Assembly (NCBI GenBank): GCA_034766995.1
Contig: CM068320.1
Coordinates: 24,647,351 to 24,711,350 of the forward strand
Origin: Acanthacorydalis orientalis
Taxonomy: Eukaryota > Arthropoda > Insecta > Megaloptera > Corydalidae
Direction: 5' to 3'
Length of the DNA: 64,000 nucleotides
In this document: piece after piece, positions 1 to 16,157 of the stretch
How the letters are laid out: every line of letters starts with the position of its first letter
Numbering within the stretch: the first letter of the stretch is position 1
The notes under the pieces: generated by a model
The model's input: the letters and a program-made list of their open reading frames with translations, nothing else
Database searches by the model: none
What the model was told of the DNA's origin: nothing
Made by a program: the position numbers and the translations under genes

Positions 1-90
1 ATTTTTTGAAATAAATTCTGCTGGTTTCTAACTAAATTTCAACATATGAACTATTGAATTCAAATTGTATTATTAAAATTTTCAGCGTAC

Positions 91-1134
91 CTGGTAGTTT
101 CGAGCCTGAAGGAATTCCTGGAGATATGCTTTTAGCAACTGGTTGAACGGGTACAGTTATTTCTGGCTGTACGGGCGAAAGTGTTCTTTCAATAACATTA
201 CGAGTTGTTGGAGCGGGCATATATCTTTTATTAGAGTCTGGATAACGTTGAACATCTGGAAATGCTGCCTTAGACGTTTGACTAGCTGGCTGAGTGCTTG
301 GAATAATTCGTTGAGGTGTTGTTTTTGGAATTTGTGGAATTCTTTGCATTGCTATTTTATTAAACCTCTCTGAAGAAGTTGGTTGAACGACATTTTTTTG
401 TAATGTAGTCCGTGTTGTTGGTTGAACGATATTTTTTTGTAATGTAGTCCGTGTTGTTGGTTGAACGATATTTTTTCGTAACGTAGTCCGTGTTGTTGGT
501 TGAAATATTTGCTGTTGTTCGCCAATGCTTTCAGGCACAACTGTTTGGTCCTCTACCCTTATAATAGGAACTTTTCTTGTTTGTTGAACTAATCTTCCAC
601 CAAATGCATCTCTAGTAACTGGCTGAGCCTGCGGTCTTCGCATTGGAATTTGCGATATACCTTGTGTGGTTTGTTGTCTAGTTATTACCTGAGGAGCTAC
701 TGGTCTTCTAATAGGAATTTCTGAAGATCGTTGAAATGGTTTACCAAATCTGTCTGAAACTGTCGGTCTAACTGAAACTGGAGGTTTCTGAAACTCTTTT
801 CTTCCAAATTTCTCCGGAATTGTTGGTCGATTTTCTACTCTTTTTACAGGAATCTGTTGAAATCGTGGAACTTGCGGCTGAACACCAAATGATTTCGCAA
901 CAAACGGTTGCGTCATTTTTTTCACAGGAATTTGCCGTTTTTCTAATTTACTAGAAGCTAGTGGTTTATTATTAACTACTCTTGATGGAATTTTTGAAAT
1001 ACCAGCATTAGGTTTATTTGATTCGGTTTCTTGTATTATACTAGGCGGTTGCATAATTTCTCCAATCAACGGAAATGCAATATTTTCAGATCTTAACATA
1101 TATATATATATATATATATATACATACACACAAC

Positions 1135-1167
<33 letters not shown>

Positions 1168-1208
1168 CATACACACAGCATATATATATATATATACATA
1201 CACACAAC

Positions 1209-1241
<33 letters not shown>

Positions 1242-1253
1242 CATACACACAGC

Positions 1254-1295
<42 letters not shown>

Positions 1296-1404
1296 ACAAA
1301 TCTCTTAAGTATTCATAGTTCAAACACTACTATGATACTGATTATAACATTAAAACGCTATTAAAAATTATCAAGTATAATTAACACACACACACACATA
1401 TATA

Positions 1405-1470
<66 letters not shown>

Positions 1471-2317
1471 TATATGTGTATACACCTGTGTGTATATGTG
1501 TGTGTGCGTGTATGCAATTATGAATGATATATTTACAAGGTCAATTTTATGACAAACGTTAATAGATGATTCCCTCACATTACGTTAAGACCAAAATGAT
1601 TATGAAGAAAAAATATTTGAAATTCTTAATGAATAACACTAAATGATTTGCTAAATTTACGGTAGTGATTAAATTGTCAGACAAATAAATAATTATGTAC
1701 ATTATACAATGTTTTTGTATTTTTAGATTCTTTATTATAATAATCATTTTACTATTCTATTATTTTTAAATAAAAATAATCCTGTCAAAAAAGAATCGAA
1801 TAAAAATGAAAAGTAAAGGCGTAAACAGAACTTGATCGATTATACCAGATATTCAATATGATTAAATTCTCGAACTATAAAAAAATAAAGCAAATACTTC
1901 GATGACTTTTTCACTTAAACTGCAATTTCTGAATTTATTTTTACTATGTTTCCTAAAAGTATTACTTTACAAGAAAAATATGTGTAATACATAATAGTTT
2001 GTATATACATGTTACTTAATTAGTAATAATTATATAGTAAATGTTACTTCATTACCGTAGATTTCCAGCTTGGCTTTGTAGGTTTGATCTTTGTGGATTT
2101 TGTACATTTTGACTTCTTCTTGGAACAAATCCAAATTTATCTCTTGATGGATTGCGAGCATTTACTCCTAAATGAATTTCATTTTACTTAAAATACATTT
2201 CTATATTATTTTTTGACAATATAAATTGCTCCAATAAAATAAAATTGAAGCACCTGAATTTATATTTGTTTCACTACGAAGAGCTTGAACAGAAGGTTTT
2301 TTAGTATTTTTAGACAT
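91..2317 (-). CDS. Uncharacterised basic proline-rich repeat protein, 5' part (partial)
   Basis: I do not recognise this family. Three exons read in frame: 2254-2317 (start ATG at 2317, [16 protein letters not shown]), 2056-2167 and 91-1091. Phases 1 and 2 match at both junctions. The last visible exon ends in a CCAG|GTACGC donor with phase 1, so the protein continues beyond the left edge; at least 392 residues are visible. The protein is rich in Pro, Arg, Gln, Thr and Lys, with almost no hydrophobic core, so it is probably disordered. It contains about six degenerate repeats of roughly 25 residues starting with a motif like [QEK]-[IV]-P-[VIM]-[KRI]-[KR], often followed by a [KR]-F-G element, and then 3.2 tandem copies of a 13-residue unit ([13 protein letters not shown]). 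No signal peptide or membrane segment is seen. A tail rich in [14 protein letters not shown] basic Ser/Pro sequence recalls microtubule-binding tails, but that is only a guess. It lies downstream of mitoferrin on the same strand, about 3.2 kb away. Confidence 0.68.
381..503 (-). repeat. Coding 39-bp minisatellite (3.2 copies) in the proline-rich gene
   Basis: Units at 381-419, 420-458 and 459-497 differ by only a few bases, followed by a six-base partial copy. The period of 39 bp is a multiple of three, so each unit adds the 13 residues [13 protein letters not shown] (third copy: R for Q, and V for I in the first) without breaking the frame. Confidence 0.9.
1092..2055 (-). other. Intron 2 of the proline-rich gene, with microsatellites at its 3' end
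   Basis: The donor is at 2055 (CTACG|GTAATG) and the acceptor TTAAG at 1092-1096. The last 200 bases before the acceptor are (TA)n mixed with ACACACA, with no normal polypyrimidine tract. A second compound CA/TA/TG array lies at 1384-1512. The rest (about 1520-2050) is plain AT-rich sequence. Confidence 0.65.
1099..1294. repeat. Compound TA/CA microsatellite with a 74-bp tandem duplication
   Basis: TA tracts alternate with ACATACACACAACAT and ACATACACACAGCAT spacers. The pair of spacers recurs with a period of 74 bases (CAACAT at 1131 and 1205; CAGCA at 1176 and 1250). The array ends in (TG)n near 1280-1294. Confidence 0.85.
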
Positions 2318-5529
<3,212 letters not shown>

Positions 5530-8340
5530 CTAGGTGTGTTTTATATCCAACAAAGAGTTACCCTTACGCATGCCTGAACAACCTGTACTTGTATCACCTG
5601 AATGAATTGTGTTAAATGATATTGTGCCATAATAACCAGCACCGGACATAGATGGTAACTCTCGAGGTTTTAATGCAAGTGTTTCACTTGATTCAGTTGT
5701 CCTAGTTGGTGTGATATTTTCTGAAGCTGCACTTTGCTGATGAACAACAGAATGTAAATTTGTTTCATCTAGTCGCGCTGAACCAAGTATATATTTAAAA
5801 AATTCATAGGTTGACCAACATATTGCAGTTGCTGGCATTTGATATAATACTCTTGCTTGTAAACCTTTGAAAAATCCCATTGGTCCTCCAATTGTATAGA
5901 CAGTCCTTATAGCTTCAAACATTCCTTGAACTCTTGTATTTGTTTGTTGAGTATTCAATAAAGTTTTACACACATCAAGAGGAGTTGTAGCTGCTGCTGC
6001 AACTGCACCAGCTATTGCACCACTCACCATATGTGCAGGAGGATTATACACACCCTCTTTGTTTGTTATTGTTTGAGTCATTTCATACGTCATAAAATGA
6101 ATTGATTGGAATGGTATATTCATTGTAAGTTGTGTTGTATATGAACGATAAAATGCTTTTGGCCCTTCAGATATGTACACTTTACGCATGCATTCGATGA
6201 CAGATTTATATGGAGAGTTATACATTTGTAAACGCTGTTTGACAACTGTTGAAACGAAAAATATTTTAACAAAATAATTTATTACTTATAAAAATATCAA
6301 CTAGTAAGTTAAATAAACTTAATACCAAAAAACACTCGACTTGAAAAAAGTTTACTTATTTAAAAGAAATGATTTATTTAAAAATTTTTTTCAGATTGTT
6401 TATAAATTTATAAGAATAAAATTTCATGTAAAAATAAATAGTTATTTTTATTATATAGAAAAAAGGAAACTATAATAACCAAATATATTTTTTATGTTTA
6501 AAGATTTTCAGAAATATTAAAATCCATATTTATAAAAAAATAAAATAAGAATATACCTTCTGCTGGGTTCATTATTCCATCATGAAGCAATGTAGCAAAA
6601 ACTCCTGCGCCTCCTTCAATTATAATTGAAATTTTTACATTTAAAATAAAAATCATGTACTCCAAATAAACTTACCATAAATTAGCGTATTATATCGAGA
6701 ATTATTGACTCGTTGCACCATTTTATCCTTAATATACTCATAACAACTAAAATAAAGGGCATGTGCAGGTCCTGCTCCTACAACCATAGCAGAAACACCT
6801 CGCACAGGTCGAAATAATCCTTCATTACGTACCATACGTAATAAAGTTTCACCAACACCTTCTCGACCCATCCCACCCGTTGGAGCTAATGACTGCATTC
6901 TGGTCTGAAAATGAAAAATTAAAAATAATTATGACCTTTGTCATTATGACAACACAGTGTCAACATTTTCTTATATATACACGTATGTATCCATAAGCTA
7001 CACAAATGAAAGAAATTATATAACATATATATATATATAAACACACACAAACATACTACCCTATACAAACATTTATATACAGTAGATATGATACATGTAT
7101 GTGTGTGTATAAACATACATGTTGATATAATTTACTTTGTTAAAAAAATATTTCTTTAAGAAAATTATTGTACAGTTATAGATGCTATTAAATTTTCAAT
7201 TTAAACAAATACATACATAACAGTTCAAACAAAATCATATTTACAAAGTAAATTAAAAAACTTTTATTTTACAGATAAAAATTATTAATATTATATTTTT
7301 TACAATTGCTTTTATTATTACAATTAAACATTTTTAATATTAAAAAATGTTAATTTGTGATTCATTTTATGTAATTAATAACTAACAAAACATTTCAACA
7401 CAGTAATAAACATATCTATATAACTATAAAGACATCTGTAGTCTTATTTATTATGATTTAATGAAGTAAATCTCTAATAAATATTTTATGAAACTCAACT
7501 TCATATACTTTTCTGGAACAAGTTACTTACAATGTACAACAAATATCCTACATAAATAGACCAATAAAAGTTAAAATCATACTTATAGTTGAAAATGATA
7601 CCAAAAATTTAATAGTTTAAATTTGTTTTAAACTATCTAAAAGCTCTACATAACTATTTTTTTATTATTATACCTTTTTAAAAACAAAAATGTTTAGAAA
7701 TTACAGGTAGAATGGGATTTATTACATTTAATTAATACAAGATACATTTACTTATCATTTGACCCATTTCTGTTTATCTAGTTTGATTGATAACATTAAT
7801 TTAGTTATGCAAAAAAAGAAATTTGAACAAAAATTATAAAACCGTATTTTTAATTAAATTATTTTAATATTTTTGAGTTAATGAATAAACTTGAAAATTA
7901 AAGAAAAACTATAATAAATTAAAGAAACGTTTATTTGGAAAGTTTAACCAGTCATCAGAAAGATTTTACACACAAGTTTCTGAAATAAAATTAAAGAAAA
8001 CTATAGACCACAATTCAGTGAAATTATAATATACTGAATAATATACTGAAAAAAATTATACAAAATTGTGGGAAAAACTGGTGTACAAGTACATACTGTA
8101 AATACGGCTTTTTGACTGACCTAACCTAAGACACCAATACGTAACCTATAACATTACCTAAAAAAATGAGTTTTCATATGATTTACATGACTATTAGTAT
8201 ATCAAAATATTTGCACAATTTACCTTCACAGAATCCAGAGGATACATAACACAATGTTCCATAACCCCAGCGATGGCTCCAGCGGTCATATGGGTAGTAA
8301 CATTGTTGGTTGGGAGCGTTTCATAATCTTCAAAGTTCAT
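5530..8340 (-). CDS. mfrn: Mitoferrin, mitochondrial iron carrier (SLC25A28/37 family)
   Basis: Four exons: 8224-8340, 6676-6904, 6557-6613 and 5530-6245 (stop TAG at 5530). They join in phases 0, 1 and 1 into 372 codons. The protein is a three-repeat mitochondrial carrier. Signature motifs P-x-D/E-x-x-K are PLDSVKTR (residues 34-41), NPAEVVKQR (131-139) and TPLDVCK (222-228). Family-specific stretches are [38 protein letters not shown] and the start of repeat two, MYNSPYKSV. Mitoferrins carry ferrous iron across the inner mitochondrial membrane for haem and Fe-S cluster synthesis. The conserved His in MEH and in LLHD, linked to iron transport in the family, are both present. After the last helix, near [13 protein letters not shown], a polar tail of about 70 residues rich in Ser and Thr follows. 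The start at 8340 gives a short N-terminus ([13 protein letters not shown]) directly before the first helix, so no cleavable targeting peptide is needed. Intron 1 (1,319 bp) holds only AT-rich sequence and a short TA array near 7026. Confidence 0.95.
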
Positions 8341-9336
8341 AATACTCACTTAATATTGAATGACACTCGATATTAATAGAAAAAATGATTGTTTGTTATA
8401 TTTGTTATGTCAGATACCACTTTGTCAATGTTCCTGGTAACTTTTATTCGTTTAATTTAGGCCAGTCTGACTTATATCACTACCCAACTGCAAGGGAAAT
8501 CGTGTAGCTTATTTGCTTCGTAATTTACTTGTAGCGCATGAACTGCAAACTGTAAACGGAGTTTTAATCACACTATACAAATAAAATCAATTGCAGTGTA
8601 TACTTGATAAAATTGTTTCTGAAAATTGTTAACAACGTACTCCATTTTACAATTTATGTAAGAATTAACTAAAATACATGTAGCATATTAAGTATAAGGC
8701 AATGCCAGTGTGTGTATGTTTCTTCTTACTTTAACTATAAGTCTATCAAATCATTGGCCTGTTTAGTTTGTATGTAATTTTACTTCAGTGAGCAGATACT
8801 ACTAGAAGAATCGCCGCGCAATAAAAAAAGCATTCCTTTAACCGATTAAATTAAATAATTTCATTACTCAGAAGTAACTTCACATTTATTATTAACAATG
8901 TTCAGTAATACCGTATTTCATTTTCTTACAATACATAGTTAATTCTCAAAATATTTTTTGCGTTGTAAAATGATGAGTAGGCACCAGTAGTTCACCTTGA
9001 ATATGTATTTTTATATCTATTTTTTTTATTATTTTACTTAAGGAAAATGAATGATCACGTAAAGTTGATGTGTTGTTTTTTTGTGTATTTATATGTAAAG
9101 AGTTATCAGTATATAAATTTATCATTGAAAATAGTGGCTGATACAATAAAATTAATTTATGTAATATTGATAAGATAAATACTAATTCTTATTTATAATC
9201 CAACAATTTAAAAGTAAGTTTGTTACTTGCTATAAAGTGCTTAATTGACAAATATTAATTTACTTTTATCATAGATAAGAGAATTCCCTTTTTAATGACT
9301 AGTTTTAGAAAAAAACGCAATCATATCAAGTCTCAA

Positions 9337-9446
<110 letters not shown>

Positions 9447-11100
9447 GTTATAAATGATGGAATAAGAAGTAAATACAAAACGCTAATATTAACAAATACT
9501 GTGTGGATATAAAATAAGTTTTTTCACTTAATTGTATACAACAGAAAAAATTGCATATATTTTTGTACACAAATAAAAAGAAAATTTAAATATAACAATA
9601 AAAAAATTCACCCATATTTTTTGTGTGTATTTTTCATACTATTCACAACGTTTTAGGTACTTAAATAAAATATTAAATTATGATTTATCACTTGTTTTGA
9701 TTGAAAATTAATAATTTATTTGACTATGCATTAAATAGTAATTCATATGTTGTTAACACGTTAACAACTTTTTAAAAGATCAGAACTTTTAGATGCTCAT
9801 TATTCATAAAAGTAAAAGTATTTGTCTAATGAAAAGTGAAAGTGTTTCGTTTTCTTAAGAAAACAAATTCGCTCTAGTTCAGTAAAAATGATAGTTTTTA
9901 ATATATTTTTTTAATAAAAAGTGTCTGTTATTCATATTCCTTGTTAAGATTTAATTGCTATTATTGTTTTAATTGCGCTTATTGGCTTTAAATTGATGAT
10001 ACGCTTTCATACATGTTTTTATTATGGCACATAAATGAGCAATTTTGTATTATCAAACACAGTAAATATTTTAAATATTTAGCTTAGTTTTTTTTTTAAA
10101 AAAAAATACAAATAAAATACAGTTTTTTTTATCATTTCCTTTTTGAAATTAGTCAATATTCACACTAATGACCTGAACAATACACATTACAATCTACTTA
10201 AAACAAATACGAATTATTTAAGAATTTAAGTAAAATGTGTATTCAAATTACGCATTCGTGTCTAATATATATTATATATATATATATATATAGTATTAGA
10301 TTTTTTATGGATGTTTACATATTGTAACCATTTAAAAAATAAAATAATCACTTAATTCGCTAAAAACTACAAATTATTTATTATCAATATAAAAAAGATA
10401 AGTAAGTTTAAGGTAAAAAATACGAAGTTCTAATGAAAATTTCAGTGTTACTAATAAAAGAAATGATTTAAATTACATAAGTAGTTTATAAATAATTTAA
10501 GTTATACCAATTATAAGATTAATAGATTGTTATAATACGTTGTGGATTTTGAGCTGTATAGAAGGTGACTTAATATAGAAAAAAAATTTACTTCCAATAG
10601 AAAAAATTCAGTATGTAAGTAAATAAAGCACGTAAAATAGAATTTAAAAAATCAATCGGAAATCAAAATATTAAATTTTTATCCGAAAAAAACATTCACT
10701 AGTTTGTGTTGTACCAGACTAGAAAAGGCTAGTGGCTTATTATTAGTATATTTTATTAATAGAACTATTATGTAAGAATGTTATCGTGTAAGTGTGTACG
10801 TAGGAACTACAAATATATTCTGTTCGAAATTATAGGCATAACGTTTAAAATAACATATAAAAGAATGAAATATCCGGATATATTAATATAGTTACATGCA
10901 ATCTTTATCGCTTTATTTTAAGTAACAAATATTAAAATGTACGAAAATCACGTTGTTATTTGTTAATCCTTGAATGTATTCTTGTATCAAATAAATAAAT
11001 TATTTTTAAGACAAAGTAAATAATATTGATATTAAGTCAGAATAAAATGTTTTTTTGAACACACCTATTATTTCTACACACACAAACATACATAGTACAT

Positions 11101-11240
<140 letters not shown>

Positions 11241-11734
11241 GTGTGTGTGAGTATGTGTCAAAAAGTTCCTAATTTTTTGACATATTAAAGGATAGAATAT
11301 AAATAATAAATTTATATTAATATATGGTCGTCGATAATTCGATTGAAAAGATACAATTTGTATATTACTTTACTTTTATAATGGAAATTATAAATGTATA
11401 CTTATTTTAACAATTTGTTGTTAAATTCTTATTACGAAGTGTTTCTGTTTTGTAATAGAAATGGTACATTTTTTCTATGCATATACCGGCATTCTTTGGC
11501 TCTTGCAATGGCGTATGAAATCCTACTAGGTTGTACTGTAAATTTGTTCAATGGCCGAGTATTTGCTGCACATGTATTTCACGCTCTGCATTTCTTTAAT
11601 GAAATATCGTGTTCTTTTATTCGAATAAAACGCGTACTTTAAGAAATTTTAAGTAAAAAAAATATCTCTATTATAAAAGGAAAGTAAACAGGCCTATGTA
11701 ATTTTATTACTTATCTCTATTAAACTGTTGGAAT

Positions 11735-11816
<82 letters not shown>

Positions 11817-12259
11817 AATATAAAAAATATTTAATACCATCAGATTTAATACATATTTCTTCTCCAGTTGTTAGTTACTCATATAATTTTGATATTATTA
11901 TGTCAAGATCAATAAAAACACGCACGTACGAAGAATATCTTTTTAGAACTACCATTTAATATATTCTATACGGTTATTGTCGTCAATTAGTATACATACA
12001 AGCAGGAAAACCCTACTGATTTAATAATATAAAGTATACTTAGGAATTCCCCAATATATACTCATTATCTTATTCACAAAGACAATAATAGACAATAATA
12101 TAAATAAATATATTATACAGCTGAACTCATTATGAATGATATAATTAAATTATAAACCCTAAGCAAAATTCTATGTAATTATTTGAATAAAATGTTTGCA
12201 ATGATAGTTCTTATCTTATGAGAGATATAACTGGATCACACTTGTTATTTACTTACTAT

Positions 12260-12333
<74 letters not shown>

Positions 12334-12369
12334 TCTACTAATTGTAAGTAAAAATATATACTTCTTGTC

Positions 12370-12412
<43 letters not shown>

Positions 12413-12506
12413 ATAGTGAAAATATAATAAACTTGATTGTTATCTAAATTCTAAATTTTTTCGTTCTATAAAAAAATCATGATAATGCCAATATATAGCT
12501 AGAACT

Positions 12507-12543
12507 ACTACCTTTCGAGAAGTTCGTCATATTTATTTACCAG

Positions 12544-12609
<66 letters not shown>

Positions 12610-12644
12610 TACCTTTTGAGAAGTTCGTCATATTTATTTACCAG

Positions 12645-12698
<54 letters not shown>
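12507..12698. repeat. 101-bp tandem duplication: 38-bp unique block plus TA array
   Basis: The 38-base block at 12507-12544 recurs at 12608-12645 with a single mismatch (TTTCGAG versus TTTTGAG). Each copy is followed by a TA tract (12545-12608 and 12646-12698). This is a tandem duplication that carried a microsatellite with it. Confidence 0.88.
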
Positions 12699-12701
<3 letters not shown>

Positions 12702-13041
12702 TGTACATACACACACGCAGTATGTATGTATGTGAATATATTAGTAGAACATTTTTTTTATTTGGTATTTATTACTCATTCAATAATATAAATATGGGAC
12801 CTAGTCAATGTTTATTGTTCGAAATAAAAGTAGTATAAAAATATTCTATTCGAAATTACAGGACAAAGGAAAAATAATATCGTTAATATTTAAAAATAAT
12901 CACAGTTAAATAAAACAATATTAAAAGGGTAAATCACAGTTACAAGTTCAAGGACAGTTTTTTTTTTTTAAATATATTATTCTAACTATAAAACATCTAT
13001 TGCAAATAAATACAAGTCGTAATTCTAACTGTAACCGAATG

Positions 13042-13144
<103 letters not shown>

Positions 13145-13529
13145 TAAACAAATTTGATAATTTTTATTATTTTGAAGAAGTGCAAAAATCAAACATGTAA
13201 AATTGTATGTATCAGCATTGTGTAATTAATACATGCCATTTAAAATCTTATTTTTAATTTATCGTTTTTTTTATTTATTTTGATTAGTTTTTATTTTTTA
13301 TCACAAGCAAATAATCACAAAAATTGCATAGCAGAAGATTACAAAAATATACATACAATGAGAATGTAAGTGAAAGAAACCGTACAATTATTTTTAATTT
13401 ATATTCCACTCGAATATAAAGTCATTCTTTTTAAAACAATTTAACGTCATTAAACTAATTTAACACATTCAATATAAATTTAGTACGGGAAGCATCTTAT
13501 TCTAGTATGTATTCATATATATTTAATGT

Positions 13530-13582
<53 letters not shown>

Positions 13583-13608
13583 TGCATACATACATACATA
13601 TACATACA

Positions 13609-14300
13609 CAGTGTTCCTTTTTATGCGGTATACATTCTACAGAAAACCGCATATAAAAAACCCACAAAAAAAGACAACTTATGTAGAAAAATTAGGGATA
13701 CGTTCCTTAATTTTCTAAAACCGCATTAAACCAAAATAATGAGTTAAAATACATCAAAAATCACATAAGATTTTATAAAAATTCCTTCGAAAATCTGAAA
13801 AAAATTGATATAGAACTTTAGATAAGTTTATTTTTAAAACTTTATTCATTTAATTTTATTGAAAAGTAACAATTCTTTTTACATTTTGTCATCACAATCT
13901 ATATCGTTCGGCACCACTTGCGAACTGGTGCGAAATCACTTTCTGCACTGTATCATTGCATCAGATCTGCATTGTAAAGACAATGGTTCTTCACAAATCA
14001 GGAACTAGCGTCAACTTCGCCTTCGTTCTGTGTTGATTTTTTTCCTCTGACAATGTAATCAGTGTTTCAATTTTGCCATGATGATTTTATTAATTTTTTA
14101 TGCAGTTCGCGACATCCAGACATAAAATTCTTCACCCCATGTTGGAATTGAAGACTCGTTCAGAATTTGTGTCATGCACAAGAAAATGATTTTCCAATTT
14201 ATTACAAAATTGCAGACTTTCCCGAATAATATTTGCAGAGATGGAGACAGGTTTTGCTTTTGCTTCAATATCGTTTTCTGAATCTTAGACGATATCTAAG
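13609..14300 (-). mobile_element. Tigger/pogo-like DNA transposon relic, 3' end
   Basis: The sequence starting CAGTGTTCCTTTTTATGCGG at 13609 resembles Tigger-type terminal repeats (CAGT followed by a CCGCAT/ATGCGG palindrome; ACCGCAT recurs near 13646 and 13721). About 14070-14290, read on the minus strand, gives a decayed frame with the helical layout of a Tigger transposase C-terminus (ISANIIRESLQFCNKLENH), broken by stops and a frameshift. The remainder of the transposase and the other terminal repeat are not visible, so the copy is truncated and dead. Higher GC content than its surroundings supports a foreign origin. Family assignment is an inference. Confidence 0.42.
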
Positions 14301-15149
14301 TTATGTTAATAATATAGTCAAAATGTTTTTTTATTTATTTACTTTGTAACATGTATAATTATTATCTATTGTTAGATTCATTTTTGCCCGACTTTCATTT
14401 CTAAATGGTGTATTGAATATTGCATTGTATAACAGCTTTAATTTTTTATATTACTGTATTTTTACAATAATTTCCGTTTTTTGTCATGACTAATAACTAT
14501 TTCTTTTATTTTTATTGATGTGTACATTCAATGTTTTTGAAAAAAAAAAAACGAAAATTAAAATAATTCATTACTACAACTATTCACAGTTACTCATGAT
14601 AAAATATATAAAAATAACTTCGGTACTTCCCCGTGTATAATGATTACATGTAGTCCAAATATTTTTTGTTTATTTTTTTCTGTCAATTATATGAAAGGAA
14701 TTATATTTATATTAAGTAAATAGTTATTTGTGTATTTTGATAAAACTAAAAAAAATAATAAAAATATTCCGTACTCTTTGAATTCAATGAAAATGTGGTG
14801 TACAAATGCGATTTGAAATCTCAGTACAAAAATATAAATACTTTTTTAAACTAAATTGTCAAGAATGTGTAATAAGTGTTTTATAGTTTATAAAAACAGA
14901 TTACTTTCTGTTATCAATTTATATTCAGTTATTATTTATTATGACCCTGAATTGTATTAAATAAATATATATCACATTTATTATATATTATAATTTTATA
15001 CCTATAGTAAATTATATTATTTTTCATCTTTGTGCATTTTTTTAAAATTTATTTTAAATTACTTCTTGTTTAAATAAATGTATCCAATATAATTTTGTTT
15101 TTATTTACATGGTCATATAATTATTTTGAATTGTATGTTTAGTATTATA

Positions 15150-15219
<70 letters not shown>

Positions 15220-15347
15220 ATTAGTATAAATTTATATTATTCAAATAATTAAAATACGAGTGCTTGTCTTTTTCTATATATAAAAAACAATTCTATAGCA
15301 TGGTCCCTGTTCTGATTAGTTGATATGTTACATGTACGTAGCTCTCA

Positions 15348-16157
15348 CAGTATACAACAAAAGAGGTGTAAACGATTTCAGTGTAAACCTGATAAGAAAC
15401 GTATTCAAAATATGGTATCCACTGAAGCTTTAGAGTAAAAACGTCACAAATTTTAACACTGTATTTTGTTAAATTTTATACTTTTCCAATAAAAATTGTA
15501 CGACATACAGTTTACACAAATTATTTGTGTGTATAATTTGTTACTTGTTAGGGGAGAGCGAGAAGAACATAGGAGATATGTTCAGTCACTACCATCAAAA
15601 GTAAAAAAAAATATTTCACAAACATTTTTATTAAATATGTATTAAGTACATATGAACAATTACATATTTTATTTTTATGAATTAAACAGCACTGGTGATG
15701 TAACATTTTTTAAGTCCAGTATCTGCTAATGTAGAACATTCAGAATTCAATGGTTTAATTTTTAATGAATGCAGATTCTGCAGACAGAATTAGCTTTTTT
15801 TTCACCTTCAGTTGCTGATCAACAAAAGGTATACACACATTATATCAATCTAAAGAGAGTTGCTGAACAGGATTATTTTCTGAACTAGCTACTTCGATTT
15901 AATAGTTTGTGACTTTTCATGGAGTATTTCTCGATAGAATAGTATATACTCTATCATTTTTTTCATATCTACACAGCTTCTACCTATATCAGAGGCACAT
16001 TATTCAAAAACCATGCGGCATGTTCTTAGTTGTCAGGTTATTTTTAAGCTTTGTACCGTTACGATTCCACAAAACTATTATTAAATACGGAGATAAAACT
16101 CATATACGTAGTTTCGAATGAGCGTAAACTGATTTCGGTTAAACAGAGAACTCACTG
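15348..16157. mobile_element. Possible short Tigger-like element with diverged terminal repeats
   Basis: The right end, read on the minus strand from 16157, begins CAGTGAGTTCTCTGTTTAAC and is followed by TA outside, as in Tigger elements. Near the left end, about 15348-15390, a related stretch occurs (GTAAACGATTTCAGTGTAAA against TTTAACCGAAATCAGTTTAC of the right end). The match is partial and the left border is uncertain. No transposase frame is visible inside. Confidence 0.25.

Noticed and set aside
11394..11642. 82-codon plus-strand frame in a slightly GC-richer patch
   Set aside because: No recognisable domain, no splice partners, and the reverse strand looks as likely to be a decayed transposon. 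Not enough to call a gene.
12507..12698. Repeats with spacers considered as a CRISPR-like array
   Set aside because: Only two copies, spacers are TA microsatellites, and the genome is an insect genome.
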